A stretch of DNA of 64,000 nucleotides from Arthrinium phaeospermum (lineage: Eukaryota > Ascomycota > Sordariomycetes > Amphisphaeriales > Apiosporaceae): NCBI GenBank assembly GCA_006503535.1, contig QYRS01000002.1:2728001-2792000 (forward strand). Direction: 5' to 3'. Positions 22,322 through 32,851 of this stretch are shown here, one piece after another. Positions within the stretch are counted from its first letter, which is position 1, and each line of letters opens with the position of its first letter. The position numbers were made by a program, and so were the translations under genes. The notes below the pieces were generated by a model that was not told the origin of the DNA, searched no databases, and saw only the letters and a list, made by a program, of their open reading frames with translations.

Positions 22322-23635
22322 ATGGCCGATCGTCTACAAGTTCCTCCCCAACGGCCGGCGGTGTCCTCCAGTCACTCTACCTCGTGGTTTACTAACAAGC
22401 TCCATCGCACCGCCAGTCGCAGCTCTCTCAAGCGGTCGGCCTCAGCCCTGAAGCGATCAACATCTCTCCTAACTGTGAAAAACAACAAAAATGCCAACAA
22501 ATCTGCTGGAGCAAGCCCGAACGACACGGAAACCGAAACGATCAATGAGGACGACGACGACTATATCAACCCATTAGAGAAGGGCTCTCGCTGGCTACTC
22601 TCGGCCCGTGCCTATGCACTCCGTCAAGCCGCCCATTTAGGCTTCAGTCTAATGAACATCTCAGCTCTAGCACCTACAACAATCATTTGGTTAGACTCGA
22701 CCCTCGGGCAGTTCAAGGGGAAAGACAAGATCAAGGTCGAGATATGGGAACCTCAGTCATCTGAGCAGCAAACTTCAAAGAACCGGTTGACGCTTGCCAA
22801 GACGAACCGTCCCGCCATTATCAACTTCCACGGCGGAGGATTTGTAGTTGGCCAGGGGACGGATGACGCCTTTTGGGCCGGTGCGGCGATGAAGGGTATA
22901 GAAGCTGTTGTATTCTCTGTCAACTATCGTCTTGCGCCAGAATTTCCTTTCCCCACGCCGGTCGAGGATTGTGCAGACGCAATCGTACAAATCACATCTC
23001 GCGCTGAAGAATTTGGTATTGATCCTGATCGTGTGTTCATCTCGGGCTTCTCCGCGGGTGGCAGCTTGTCATTGGCTTGCTGGGTGCTTATGCAGACACC
23101 TCAACGATGGGGTTACCAGCTGCCCTATACGACGCCGCCCAAGATTGCCGGCTTCTGCCTGTTCTACCCTCTGCTGGACTATACCATCAGCCGGCCCCAG
23201 AAACGTACCACGTGCTCTAAGCCGGATTTGACGTTACCCAAGAACATGACGGACCTTTTTGATGCTTCGTACCTGTATCCGAAACTTCCGAAGGAGGACA
23301 GGGATGACCCGCGCCTGTCGCCGGGGCTGATGCCAGACGACATGCTGGTAGATCTCCCTCCTCTGCATCTCTGCATTTGCGAATACGACATGCTATTGGC
23401 CGAGGGCCACACCTTCGCCGACCGCCTTCGGGATGCCGACAAGGAGATCAATGTTCGCGTGGTGGAAGGCGCGAAGCACGCATGGGACAAACCGCCGCCC
23501 ATGTGGCCCAAGAAGAGCGTCCACATCGAATACGGACACGCCTTAGAGTCAATGCGGCGGTGGATGGGCGGCCCCGAGGGCAGCGGAAGCGACAGCAACG
23601 TCGATTCCATTCTGAAGCGCATCGAGACTGTATAA
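22322..23635 (+). CDS. Alpha/beta hydrolase (HSL / hydrolase-3 type), candidate ergosteryl-aspartate hydrolase ErdH
   Basis: Intronless, 437 residues from the ATG at 22322, which has a near-perfect Kozak context (GCAGCCATGGCC). An in-frame ATG at 22283 would add 13 residues and is less favoured. Residues 1-80 are polar, Ser/Lys/Asn-rich and probably disordered. The catalytic domain covers about 85-430: oxyanion motif HGGG (170-173), nucleophile GFSAG with Ser244, acid Asp356 (CEYDML) and base His386 (EGAKHAW). The HGGG plus GxSAG pair places it in the hormone-sensitive-lipase-like group, which includes fungal steryl-ester hydrolases. Known ErdH, which removes Asp from ergosteryl-aspartate, is an alpha/beta hydrolase. 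The head-to-head position beside erdS makes this assignment attractive, but it rests on context and not on a diagnostic motif. It could be another sterol or xenobiotic esterase. Confidence 0.85.
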   Translation: MADRLQVPPQRPAVSSSHSTSWFTNKLHRTASRSSLKRSASALKRSTSLLTVKNNKNANKSAGASPNDTETETINEDDDDYINPLEKGSRWLLSARAYALRQAAHLGFSLMNISALAPTTIIWLDSTLGQFKGKDKIKVEIWEPQSSEQQTSKNRLTLAKTNRPAIINFHGGGFVVGQGTDDAFWAGAAMKGIEAVVFSVNYRLAPEFPFPTPVEDCADAIVQITSRAEEFGIDPDRVFISGFSAGGSLSLACWVLMQTPQRWGYQLPYTTPPKIAGFCLFYPLLDYTISRPQKRTTCSKPDLTLPKNMTDLFDASYLYPKLPKEDRDDPRLSPGLMPDDMLVDLPPLHLCICEYDMLLAEGHTFADRLRDADKEINVRVVEGAKHAWDKPPPMWPKKSVHIEYGHALESMRRWMGGPEGSGSDSNVDSILKRIETV

Positions 23636-26002
23636 TGCAAACGGCCTACGACAGATTGAGCGTTCTTTCGATTATCATGCATTTCGGCGAGGAGTTAAGG
23701 ATCAATAGAGTGGGTGCTATACACGATGAGCTACCGAGATTTGGGGTTCCATAAGACCAATAGACGGTCCTTGTTTGAAGAATGTATATATACTTCTCGG
23801 GTACCTGAGATATACATCGGGCCCCCGGGCAGCTGAGGCTACCGGGCGTCTTGGATGTCGGCCTTGTAGCAAATGTTACAATGGGACTATATCCCCGTTG
23901 ATCGATCTCAGAATAGAACGAGACATAGACTAGAGTTGAAATTCCAGTCAGTCAAGTCACAATGAGTCAAGTGAGGCAACACGTGTTACCTGGCGGTCAG
24001 CCCGGAGCAGACCAGAAAAATCTGGAAGTAGTCAGATGTTCGGCGTCATGAAAGTTTGTAAGCACTCGTGCTACTCGACAATGCATCTCTCCGCATTCCG
24101 GCGTATCCGGAGATCCCGGTGCCCCGAAAACTCGGGAGTGCCTTCCTTGGTATCTCCGTCGTCCCAACGTCCAAATAGTTCGACAGTTTAGGCCGGCACT
24201 TGACGGACTGAATTTAGCAGTCACCCCCCTTGCCTTAGTCAGTCGTCGAGTACCAGCTGAGGGTCTTAATCCAACCTCACGTGTTGCGGAGGAGAAAAGA
24301 TGGACGACTTAGCGCTGAGCGACAATCACTCAAGCTGTTATCCCTTTCCCGCAATAACTAAACTCAATAACGGTGGTGTATGGTGGATTGTTAAGTAGCA
24401 GGATCTACATTGCCCGTATTTCTTGATGGTATCTGCGCTCTTAGGTATGAGGTAGTTATGAGGCTGTTTTGCCAGTATTTGACATCGTATCTGAGGCCAA
24501 CAACTATACCTAAAGACCGCTCTCAAGTGGGACACGATCTTTGATATGTCATGGGAGCATGACCTCCTATTCCATCGACAATCCAGCCTGGCACAGCAGC
24601 AGAATATGTTGCGGGGTTGTAGCTTCCATGTTAGTTCAAGATCGCGTCCTGCTTGACCAAGGTAGGGTTGGTGATGGGTTGACCTGAGGTATTTCCCCTT
24701 TGTTAGAAATGCCTTTAAGCATAGTGATATACGTCAAGTAATGTTCTTTATTTATCAATCTACTGAATACCCTAGACTTTCTTCAGCGCAGATCATTGAT
24801 TCGCCCTTCCCCATTGTTCAACATCCAACTATGCGATATGGTGTCGAAAGCTGGCTAACACCTACTCAGCCCGGATATCAAATAAGGTGTCATACAGAAT
24901 TGAAGATGTCTCTAGATTTAAGACGAGCCACGGAAAGGCAATGATAGAGAAGGAGGCGACGTAATGAAAGAGGAAATCTCACATCGCATCGTACTTACCC
25001 AAACCGTGTCTTTCACCGCGTGGTGGATTGGGCTACGATCTCCAAGGACCAGATTCCCAGTCAGTACTACTGACATGGGCCGGGATTTCGTACCATGCAT
25101 TGCAACATCATTTTGACATGCCGGAGCCAGTTCTAGAGGATAAGCTGGCAGGATTTCTCGTCGAGATCGAAAGGGCATATTCCGATAAAGAGAATGAATC
25201 GGCATGGCCACCCATCCCTAAGCGCTGCGGACAGACTGTAAATTCCCATTCTATACATCATCGGCGCTCGAAAAAGGAGGTGCCAAAGCCATGCTCGATA
25301 TTCTATCCAATCAATACCATGATCCCAACAGAAGTTATACGAGAGCAAAAAGAAAAGACAGAGAGAAACCCCACCAACCATGTGAATGACTCATGGGAGC
25401 AGTCCATATCGTGCGTTCAGTCCCCTCTTGCGCCGGAACAGCCACGCATCCATCGCGAACGCATTGACGATGTCGATATGAGGCCCCATCCCAATCCGTA
25501 CACACAATCCCGTACGAAGCCATCCCCATGCCGGGATTGGCTTGCATAGGCCCTGATCAGAGATCGTGGTGTCCCCGATAAGAGCCGTCGGGAGCTGCCT
25601 CCCTCACCTTCTCCATCCGGCAATTGTCTGCAGGTGTGCATGGGAGCTCCATTGCTTGATTGAGCGCGCGGCTCCACATCTATCACGACGGCACACGGGG
25701 GGCTGGGTCGAGGGTAGGAGTGTCGTAGCAGCGGGCATGTGAATACCATTAACAACAAAAACAATGCCATCGGAGAGGGGAATACGTGTGGTGAGGGGAA
25801 GAGGAATCATAAGATATATGCAAAACAAAATCAGGTATAAGTGGCCATATCGGCACCTGTATGTTTGTTTCTCTTCGTTCTCTCGAACATCGCTCTTGAG
25901 CAGCATCACTCTCACTTCCCCCCCAGGCTAATAGGACCCCAATATACCGTCCACGCATCTTTTAATATATAGCTCCTTCTTTCCCACTCTCCACGATACA
26001 AA
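23636..26002. other. Intergenic, no supported gene
   Basis: 2.4 kb. A 173-codon plus frame at 25028-25549 lacks an ATG start and shows no domain. Other ORFs are short and overlapping. The last 60 bp (TTTAATATATAG near 25962) look like the core promoter of the small secreted protein. Confidence 0.5.
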
Positions 26003-26540
26003 ATGCAGCTCTCCCTTCTCCCTGCCCTCCTCCTAGCCGCCACGGCCGCGGCCCTGCCCGTGGCCGACGTGGAGCCGGAGTCGCGCGCCGCCGCCGCCGC
26101 CAGCTTCGCCCGCGTCAGCCTGCCGGCCCCGGCCAACTGGATGGCCGACACGTCCCTGTATCCGGGCAACATCATTGCCGCGTACAACGCCGAGCCCGCC
26201 CAGTACCCCTCGGCCGAGAGCTGGGCGGCCTACATCCTGGCCAAGTGCCAGGGCTACCGCGACTGCACGTCCTGCATCTCGTACTCCGGTAAGTTCTATA
26301 TCCACGGAGAGAGGGAGGGAGGGGGCTACGTAACACACGCAATATACTTCCCTGAAGCTGGCTACATGTGACTAATGCGTGTCTTGACCTTGCGCAGCTA
26401 TCAACTCCGGAAGCACAGGTGGCAGATATTGGTTTGGCGAGGTGTACCGAGGCGGTGCGACGACACCGGCACAGTACGAGCGCGAGACCGATCCCAGCTT
26501 TGGAGTTACCGATTCGATTGCGTACACCATTGTTTCCTAA
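26003..26540 (+). CDS. Small secreted protein
   Basis: Two exons, 26003-26288 and 26398-26540 (intron GTAAGT...GCAG, 109 nt), 142 residues. It has a clear signal peptide (MQLSLLPALLLAATAAALP), then an Ala-rich stretch that may be a propeptide, then a compact domain with three cysteines clustered as KCQGYRDCTSC (about residues 83-93). The C-terminal half (SGGRYWFGEVYRGG..., written here only in part) has no cysteine. The splice joins SYSG/AINSGS in frame. Size and secretion fit a lineage-variable extracellular protein, and effector-like roles are possible but unproven. I do not recognise a named family. Confidence 0.8.
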
Positions 26541-26953
26541 GGTTTCAAGCAAGGAATCAAGAATGATGCTTCTGCGATGGAGGGATGATAATGATATATG
26601 CGAGGGTCTTTCACGACGCAGCTGCGGAATCAAGGTCTCACACAGATACCCAAACTCTTCGCCATGATATACTACCGATAAAAGTTTCCGAATTCATCTT
26701 GAATTGTATTATTTCGCCTCGGTTATAGCCAAGTCAAGAGAGATCAGTACAATCGCCCGTTGCGTACTACCACAGAAATGTACAGTTCAAAAACGCCCTA
26801 AAACTCCTCATGAGCCATCCAAACTCCCGTGTTTTCCAGTACCAATCCTGGCTGTTTCCGTAGAATAAATAGGTATCGAATGTGGTTGACGCGGCTCAAC
26901 GTCTCCTAACCTGTCTGCCATCGTTCCTACGTCGCTTGCACAGAACCGCATCA
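26541..26953. other. Intergenic between convergent genes
   Basis: About 410 bp holding the 3' flanks of the small secreted protein gene (+) and the membrane protein gene (-). No gene is seen. Confidence 0.5.
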
Positions 26954-27854
26954 TCATACGTTCTCTCGGAACACTGACCGGCGCTCCGTCGGGCTGTCAT
27001 TCTTCCCAATACTGCTAACACCGCTCAGAGGTCTCGCAGGCATGCCCGTGTCGATGGGCCTTGGGCTTACACCGCGCATGCTCATGTTGCTAGGCTCCGC
27101 TGCGTCATCATCGAACGGGTTTGCGGCGCTCCGGCCGGCTGCTCCAGGCACACCGAGACTATCTCGGTTTTGCGAACGGCCCCGGCCATGATCCGGCGCT
27201 GCAGCGTCTGGTGCCGAGGCCAAATTCATATTGTATCCGCTGCCCGAGTACGGGTCGTTGCGAAGGCCCAGCTCTTGTTCCTCGTAGTAGCCGCCGGGTC
27301 CGTAGTGGTCGGCCTCGGGGCCAACGCGGCTATCCCACGCCTCGTCAGGGTCCAGAGGCCCAAACCCGCGACCGGCGCGCCCGGGCTGCTCGTAAGCTCC
27401 TCCAGCCGATCGGTTGTTACCGCGGCCGCGTAGCTTGTCGTTGAACCAGCCGCGGATGCCGCCCGGGGCCGGAGTAGGCGTACCGTACGCAGAGGGCTCG
27501 GATTGTGCGAAGGGGTTATACGAGGATATGGTGGGAGCGGGCAGCTGCAATTGGGATTTCTTACAGTCAGCATTCAAATTTCTATGACCAAGGCTGTAGA
27601 GTGCCCGGAAGAGCAGGGTAGCTCGAGGCAAAGGACATTGGACCCCGGCGGAAAGCATAGATTGACCGGCGCAGCGCCGCAGACTTTCGCGAGGCACACG
27701 CGATTGCAGTAGACAGCAGGAAAGAAGCCAATCAAGGGAGGAAGGCACTTACACCTAATCGTCGCGCTCTTAGCTGTGTGAAGACGATCCATCCTACTGC
27801 AGCTACAATGAGCAGCAGGAAGAGGACAAGGAAGAATATGCCGAGACCATTCAT
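26954..27854 (-). CDS. Single-pass membrane protein, conserved-looking, function unknown
   Basis: Two exons: 27854-27753 (34 codons) and 27544-26954, with a 208-nt phase-0 intron (GTAAGT...TGCAG); 230 residues. The whole first exon is an N-terminal membrane anchor (GIFFLVLFLLLIVAAVGWIV at residues 5-24) followed by RARR, so the tail should be cytosolic by the positive-inside rule. The tail is polar and disordered, with SSYNPFAQS, APGGIRGWFNDKLRGR, FGPLDPDEAW and YGPGGYYEEQELGLR blocks. These read as conserved islands; I recall similar blocks in uncharacterised Pezizomycotina proteins. The NPF in exon 2 is an EH-domain-type ligand, and an EH protein (End3) is encoded elsewhere in this window. 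No catalytic motif is seen. The first exon is easily missed because it is short and distant. Confidence 0.8.
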
Positions 27855-28895
27855 TTCTGCCAGCACGGCCTAGGGCCAACACAACACGTAAGGTCGGCGA
27901 AGGCGATGGTGTTCTGCTCAATCAGAGAAGTCATGCAGCAGCAGTCGAGTGCCAGAGTATGCGCGCGCTCACTCCGTCTGGGCGGCTATGCGATGCAAAA
28001 CAATTGTAGATGGTGTCTCGCTCTCGTAGAGTAGGTAGGTAGGGTTGCAACGAGTAACGTACGAGGCTGATTAGCATGCCGTGCCTAATGCGTGCGAAGT
28101 AGTACCATGATTCCAAGAGAGGGAGAGAGAGGTTTCCTTGGCGACTGGCGGGTGGTGCCAACAATAGCTGTGAGGTACTTGCATTAGCTTTTGGGTCAGG
28201 CACTTTCACTAAAATGTGCGTCACTGAGCCGATCGACCCAAGTATCCCCACAGGGGCTCCAGGTGAACAAGCAAGATGGATAGAGCTTGGCGAAAAGAGC
28301 AAATGCGCCCAGTGCTGCGTGCAGAAACGAAACCCAAGCATGGGGGTTGTTTTAGTGGGTTTCAAACGTCTACAGGGGGTCAAGTCACTCGCCCAGTGCC
28401 CTTGGGGATCTCTAGTGAACTGCGGAGTGCTGCTGCAAGCTGCAGGTGCCCCCGATAATTCCATGTTGTGCCGGCCAGCAACCAGAGCCAATGGCGGCAT
28501 TCCTGCTCCTCTCGATGCCCAAGCCACTTCATCAACACACCATCAAGTTATCGTGTCTCATATCGTTCGGCGAATCGATATTTAAACTTGACAGTGTGGC
28601 ATTGCCAGCCGGCCTTGCATCTCCCAGCCTCCGTGTATGTCTCGCATTCGCCCTTATCGTTTTATTGCCAAGAGGTGGCTTTGCTTTCGCGCCCAGCAAA
28701 AACCAGAACAAGGTTGCAACACGACATCATGTTTATTGACATGCAAGAAGATACCGTAACGCAAGCTTGCTACCGCAAGACTCCAGTTTATTCTGTAATA
28801 CGTGGCGTGGCCTCAAATGTACAATATCCAAACAACAAACCGGCCACCACCACCTGGGGTGCATGGCTCATATTCATATATTCGTAAATCGTGCT
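27855..28895. other. Intergenic, no supported gene
   Basis: 1.0 kb between the membrane-protein start and the phytase 3' end. Overlapping ORFs up to 198 codons on the minus strand lack ATG-context, domain or splice support. Confidence 0.5.
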
Positions 28896-30521
28896 CTAAG
28901 CAAAACACTGATCCCAGTGCCCACCAGCCCTGGCAAAGCTGAGGCTTTCTACAAACCGTCCGAGCTTGCAGCGTCCCAGGCTATCTGCATCGCAATTCTG
29001 CAGGGGAATAACTCTATCGTTCACCAAGACCCTCACAAGCTCCTCGTCGGCAGTATCGGCGCAGGTCATCTTCTCCACGTACATTCTGGCGGCGAAGGGC
29101 ACCGACCAGCTAGACGAAAACCCCTTCGTCTCTCTGGGGGAGGCCTTTGTGGTATTCGAAAGGGGCTCGGTAGCATTGTAGAGACCCAATGCAGAGAACA
29201 CCCCGGTCATGTCATTGTCGTGGCTGAAGTCGGCGTAAAGCGACCTGCCCAAAGGGAACGTGTCCGGCGAGCTGTCTAGTGTCGCATTCGTAGTCGTCTG
29301 GTCCACCACTGCCTTTCCGGTCAAGCGAGCAATGAGCTCGTTGACAAAGCCGACGCCCTGGGTCGCGCCAAGAGGATTTCCGTTTCCGTAGCCATACCAT
29401 TTGCCCAGAGACTGAAAGTAGTCGTACCCATTCCACTCGTCGCGCGTAAACAGGCCACAGAAAGGCGATATTCTGCCATTGATATCGGCAACGGTGTTGA
29501 ATGGGCAGAGATCCATCATGTAGATGGTGTCATCCAAAGTAAAGTTCGCACCTGGCAGGTTTTGGTTGAGTTTCTCTGCAATAGGCGGTGCGAAAATCTC
29601 GAGCCAAGCGTTCTGCGCCTCGTCCTTAACAGACGACGCAGGTCCGTCTTCAAAGGCTTTGCAGTTGGCATGGCTCAGCGTGTTGTTGAATCCTTCATCC
29701 TCGGGGATAATCAGCATGGGGTATGGGAACGCATCAGGCTCATCCGAGAGCTTGTCTTCCAGGCGCGACTGGTGGAAGCCTTGAGTCCAGTTCTGGGCAG
29801 ACTCGATCACACGGTTTTGACCGGCGGACCTCAGGAACGGAACGGCCTGTTTTGTCAGATGCTGGTAACGTTTGTAAAACTTGATGCCCGAGTTCACCAA
29901 CTCCTGCTGGCCGAATGGCGACAGCTCATCAGCACCCAGGGTGTAATTGTAGTTCTTGATGAACTTGTAACCTTTGCCATACTCTGTAACTGAATCATGG
30001 ATGCGCTGAATGAGGGCGCTATAGGTGGCGGTTTTGGATGCCGTAGGATCGCGGGCTCCATGTCGCGAGAGTATCTGGGCAAACGTTACGTTGCACCCCT
30101 TTGGGGTGGCACGGCTGATATCTGAGTTGACCGAGTAAAATGGCGAGTATTGGCCCCAGGAGTGTGATATCTCGGGCAAGCACGTGAAGCCGTGCAGAGC
30201 AGTGTCACAGGAGCCATTCGCGGGGGTTTGCCTGCGCGGTGAGTTAGTGTTACGATGCTTCGGGCCGCGGGTGTAAGCGGGATCGGATACTGACGCATAG
30301 CTGGCCACCGAGAAGAGGGCTACTACAATGAGAACACCGACCATGGCGAGTTTCATAATCGCGTGCCTGCGCCCCTGTTCCGTCCAGGTGGTAGATGCCG
30401 GGGCTAGCTCATGAGAGCGGCTGCGTGCTGCTGCCACGGGTAGGGGACTGTATTTATGTGACCCGGTCGGCCATTCCCATTGCTTGTTAAACATGTTCGC
30501 AATGTCATTTTCAATGCCCAT
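28896..30521 (-). CDS. Histidine acid phosphatase, phytase (PhyA-like)
   Basis: Intronless, up to 541 residues from the ATG at 30521. Histidine-type acid phosphatase that releases phosphate from phytate or other phosphomonoesters. The phosphate-binding motif RHGARDP is at residues 153-159 (nucleophile His154) and the proton-donor HD pair is at 434-435 (SHDNDM). Many N-x-S/T sites and about ten cysteines fit an extracellular glycoprotein. The N terminus is unusual: a hydrophobic segment (LAMVGVLIVVALFSVASYA, about 58-76) sits after 55 polar residues. Use of Met1 would give a type II membrane-anchored enzyme, while use of Met56 (IMKLAMVG) would give an ordinary signal peptide and a secreted enzyme of about 486 residues. 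The second is the usual architecture. Typical fungal phytases have a short intron after the signal peptide; none is needed here. Confidence 0.9.
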   Translation of the reverse strand: MGIENDIANMFNKQWEWPTGSHKYSPLPVAAARSRSHELAPASTTWTEQGRRHAIMKLAMVGVLIVVALFSVASYASVSDPAYTRGPKHRNTNSPRRQTPANGSCDTALHGFTCLPEISHSWGQYSPFYSVNSDISRATPKGCNVTFAQILSRHGARDPTASKTATYSALIQRIHDSVTEYGKGYKFIKNYNYTLGADELSPFGQQELVNSGIKFYKRYQHLTKQAVPFLRSAGQNRVIESAQNWTQGFHQSRLEDKLSDEPDAFPYPMLIIPEDEGFNNTLSHANCKAFEDGPASSVKDEAQNAWLEIFAPPIAEKLNQNLPGANFTLDDTIYMMDLCPFNTVADINGRISPFCGLFTRDEWNGYDYFQSLGKWYGYGNGNPLGATQGVGFVNELIARLTGKAVVDQTTTNATLDSSPDTFPLGRSLYADFSHDNDMTGVFSALGLYNATEPLSNTTKASPRETKGFSSSWSVPFAARMYVEKMTCADTADEELVRVLVNDRVIPLQNCDADSLGRCKLGRFVESLSFARAGGHWDQCFA

Positions 30522-31330
30522 GATGGGGTTAGTCGGAAATATAATAGAACAACAAGAGGTGGTGTTGGATAGATACTATGTTAGGTAGTACTCGGTGGCA
30601 TTCCAGAAGCAGTCGGTGTTCCAGCACACGTGGGCCAGACCTACAAGCCTCATTTGACCAAGCAAATCGATGATCCAAAGCCGATCAGCACCAATCTCGG
30701 AACCCCAGTCGGCAGAGCTTAGTCCAGCCGCAAATGAATGAATCTCGAAATATTTATGCCGCGGGGTTCGCTTGGATATGATAACGGCGGCTTTGCGAGC
30801 ATTAATAAGGGTCGTGGAGAGGCCTCACCGAACGTGGACCTTGATTTGGGGGGGTTTGGGTTACTGCCGCTCAGTGGGGCGACGATCGTGCTGAGGCAGT
30901 GCCTTAGTGGGTGGTCTGGACAGAACGAATTTCCCTCAACATCAGACCGAGAGCCCAGTCGGGTCGACGGGAACATCTCATTGAAACACCACCAAGCCGT
31001 CTCTCCAACAATTGAATGCAAAATACCTTCCATTAAGAATGGAGCGCCACCAGAGGGGCACTCGTCAACTCTAATACGGCTACATACAAAAAAAAATGCC
31101 GGCGCTATTACCGCACAGTCGTAATGTAATGGATTAGCCCCAAGATCTATCTATATAGCCGGTCAAGGTAGGTTGGCACGCCATCGCCAGACTCTACAAT
31201 TAAATCCCGTCCGAATTCCAAGTCTAAATAACCACCAAATAGCGCCGCTCGAGAACCCATGGTATCATGATGCAAAATACTGGTACAGAGGAAAAAAGCC
31301 AAACTCCGTAAAACCCACACATTTTTCTCA
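30522..31330. other. Intergenic, no supported gene
   Basis: About 800 bp holding the phytase promoter and the 3' flank of the next minus-strand gene. Short ORFs only. Confidence 0.5.
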
Positions 31331-32851
31331 TCAAAAAGCGACTCCCACAGTGCTTGTCCGGAAGGGGATAGCGTTGAGAGCAACGGGCCGGGACTGTTTG
31401 GCGGCCATGGAACTGACACTGCCGTATGGACTGGCCAGCGTCGTCTGCAACGTTTGCGAATCATCCTCGGATGTATCTCTATCGGAACTCCAGTCGCTGG
31501 ACGACGCGTATGGATTGCCGCGCGGCCAGTCGTTCGTTGCCACTACTTCATAATGTCCCTTGTTCGGCTGGACAGGTAAAGGCGAATTCGTGATCCGCTC
31601 GCCGCCGACTCGAGTGGTACGTTCTTGCCTCCCAAGCCAATCAGCCACCCGCGAAAACGATTTCTTCTTCCGCAGAGGAGGGCGGTATTGGAGTGGGAGC
31701 GGTGGAGTCAGTACTTGTTCCCCTACTGGCCGCCGACGCGGTAGTTCTTGCTTGATGTTGAAGTCGGTGCCAGCCAGAGGCAAGACGAAATGGGGACCCG
31801 GCGATGATGTTTTCGGGGGTGCCGTCCGTGGGCGATCGTAGCTCAAGCGCTCACTGAATGAGGGCGCATTCGGCGGTAAAGCAGGGATGTCCGGCATGGG
31901 CTCCGTATGGATGAATCTGCGGGAAGGTACCGAACGAAGGGAACCAGGGCGCCTGGATCTAATGCTTGACGACCTGCTGACGGCAGTATAGACACTCGCC
32001 AACTCGGCGGCATCTTCAATGCGGTCCTGGATCTGATCTCGCTCCATCATGGCATTGGCGATCCTCTCAATGAGATCGTCTATCGAGGGATGGCCAGCTG
32101 GCGGGGTTGCTGTCTTCAGATGGGCCGGCCCTGGATGTTTCACCACACCAGAGCTTGGAGAATCAAAGACAGATCCAGTTGGTGTTGGTTTCCTGGGAAT
32201 ATGAAATGACATTGGAGACAGTGACTGATCTGGGCTGCTGTCTGGGCTGGCGATGTAAGCCCCGATGATACGGTCAGGGGGCGTACGGGGGCTTCTGAGG
32301 GACTCGAAATGCGGCATCATGGGGGACGTGATTTGGAAGTCGACATTAAGTGGGCGGAACGAAGACGGCCGGGGCGCTTGTCTCGGTTGTGGTAGGTCAT
32401 AGTCTGGAATGTGATATGCCCCGGAATTGAGGTGGCGGAAGTTGCTAGGAGCCGATATTTGCGGCCGGCGCGGGCTCGAGGACCATCGAGGTCGTAGTCG
32501 CAGATGTTTCCTCAAAGACAAGTAGATATCGCCCTGCTCAGACCCAAGCCATTTTCTCCTTCTGGGAGGACGCTCCTGATAAGAAAAGGCACCTCTACTA
32601 TCCATCGGTTCATAAGAAGGAGGCGGCGCCATCATTAACGGTTGCTGGTGAAGAATAACTGGTGGCTTCTCAGACGCTGTTGAGTCGGGTATTCTTAGTT
32701 GTGACCATAGGGTTGGTTGGGTTGCAGCAGATAGGTGGGGGGTCTTACTATTATGACGAGACTTCTCATCGTCGAGAGCAATGGAGCAGCACAGAAACGA
32801 ATGGGATATAGAGTCGTATACCTCGGTAAACACCGTGTTGAATGACTTCAT
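31331..32851 (-). CDS. Disordered Ser/Pro/Arg-rich protein of unknown function
   Basis: Single frame from the ATG at 32851 (GAATATGAAG), 506 residues. I do not recognise it. It is mostly low complexity (Ser, Pro, Arg) with many SP/TP sites (RSPRTPPD, SPMSFHIPRKPTPTGS), a pattern seen in phosphorylated cytoskeletal, polarity or signalling proteins. One ordered-looking segment near residues 254-285 (HPSIDDLIERIANAMMERDQ, then IQDRIEDAAELASVY) is predicted amphipathic helix, possibly a short coiled coil. Near residue 415 a basic patch KKKSFSRVADWLGRQ is followed by acidic Ser clusters (SSDWSSDRDTSEDD). The start lies in a less ordered, Cys-containing segment. A 1.5 kb open frame without stops, and regularly spaced helix and basic islands, support a true gene. 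Confidence 0.72.
   Translation of the reverse strand: MKSFNTVFTEVYDSISHSFLCCSIALDDEKSRHNSKTPHLSAATQPTLWSQLRIPDSTASEKPPVILHQQPLMMAPPPSYEPMDSRGAFSYQERPPRRRKWLGSEQGDIYLSLRKHLRLRPRWSSSPRRPQISAPSNFRHLNSGAYHIPDYDLPQPRQAPRPSSFRPLNVDFQITSPMMPHFESLRSPRTPPDRIIGAYIASPDSSPDQSLSPMSFHIPRKPTPTGSVFDSPSSGVVKHPGPAHLKTATPPAGHPSIDDLIERIANAMMERDQIQDRIEDAAELASVYTAVSRSSSIRSRRPGSLRSVPSRRFIHTEPMPDIPALPPNAPSFSERLSYDRPRTAPPKTSSPGPHFVLPLAGTDFNIKQELPRRRPVGEQVLTPPLPLQYRPPLRKKKSFSRVADWLGRQERTTRVGGERITNSPLPVQPNKGHYEVVATNDWPRGNPYASSSDWSSDRDTSEDDSQTLQTTLASPYGSVSSMAAKQSRPVALNAIPFRTSTVGVAF

Noticed and set aside
25028..25549. 173-codon plus-strand frame
   Set aside because: It opens with TTG rather than ATG, lacks splice-supported upstream exons and has no recognisable motif.
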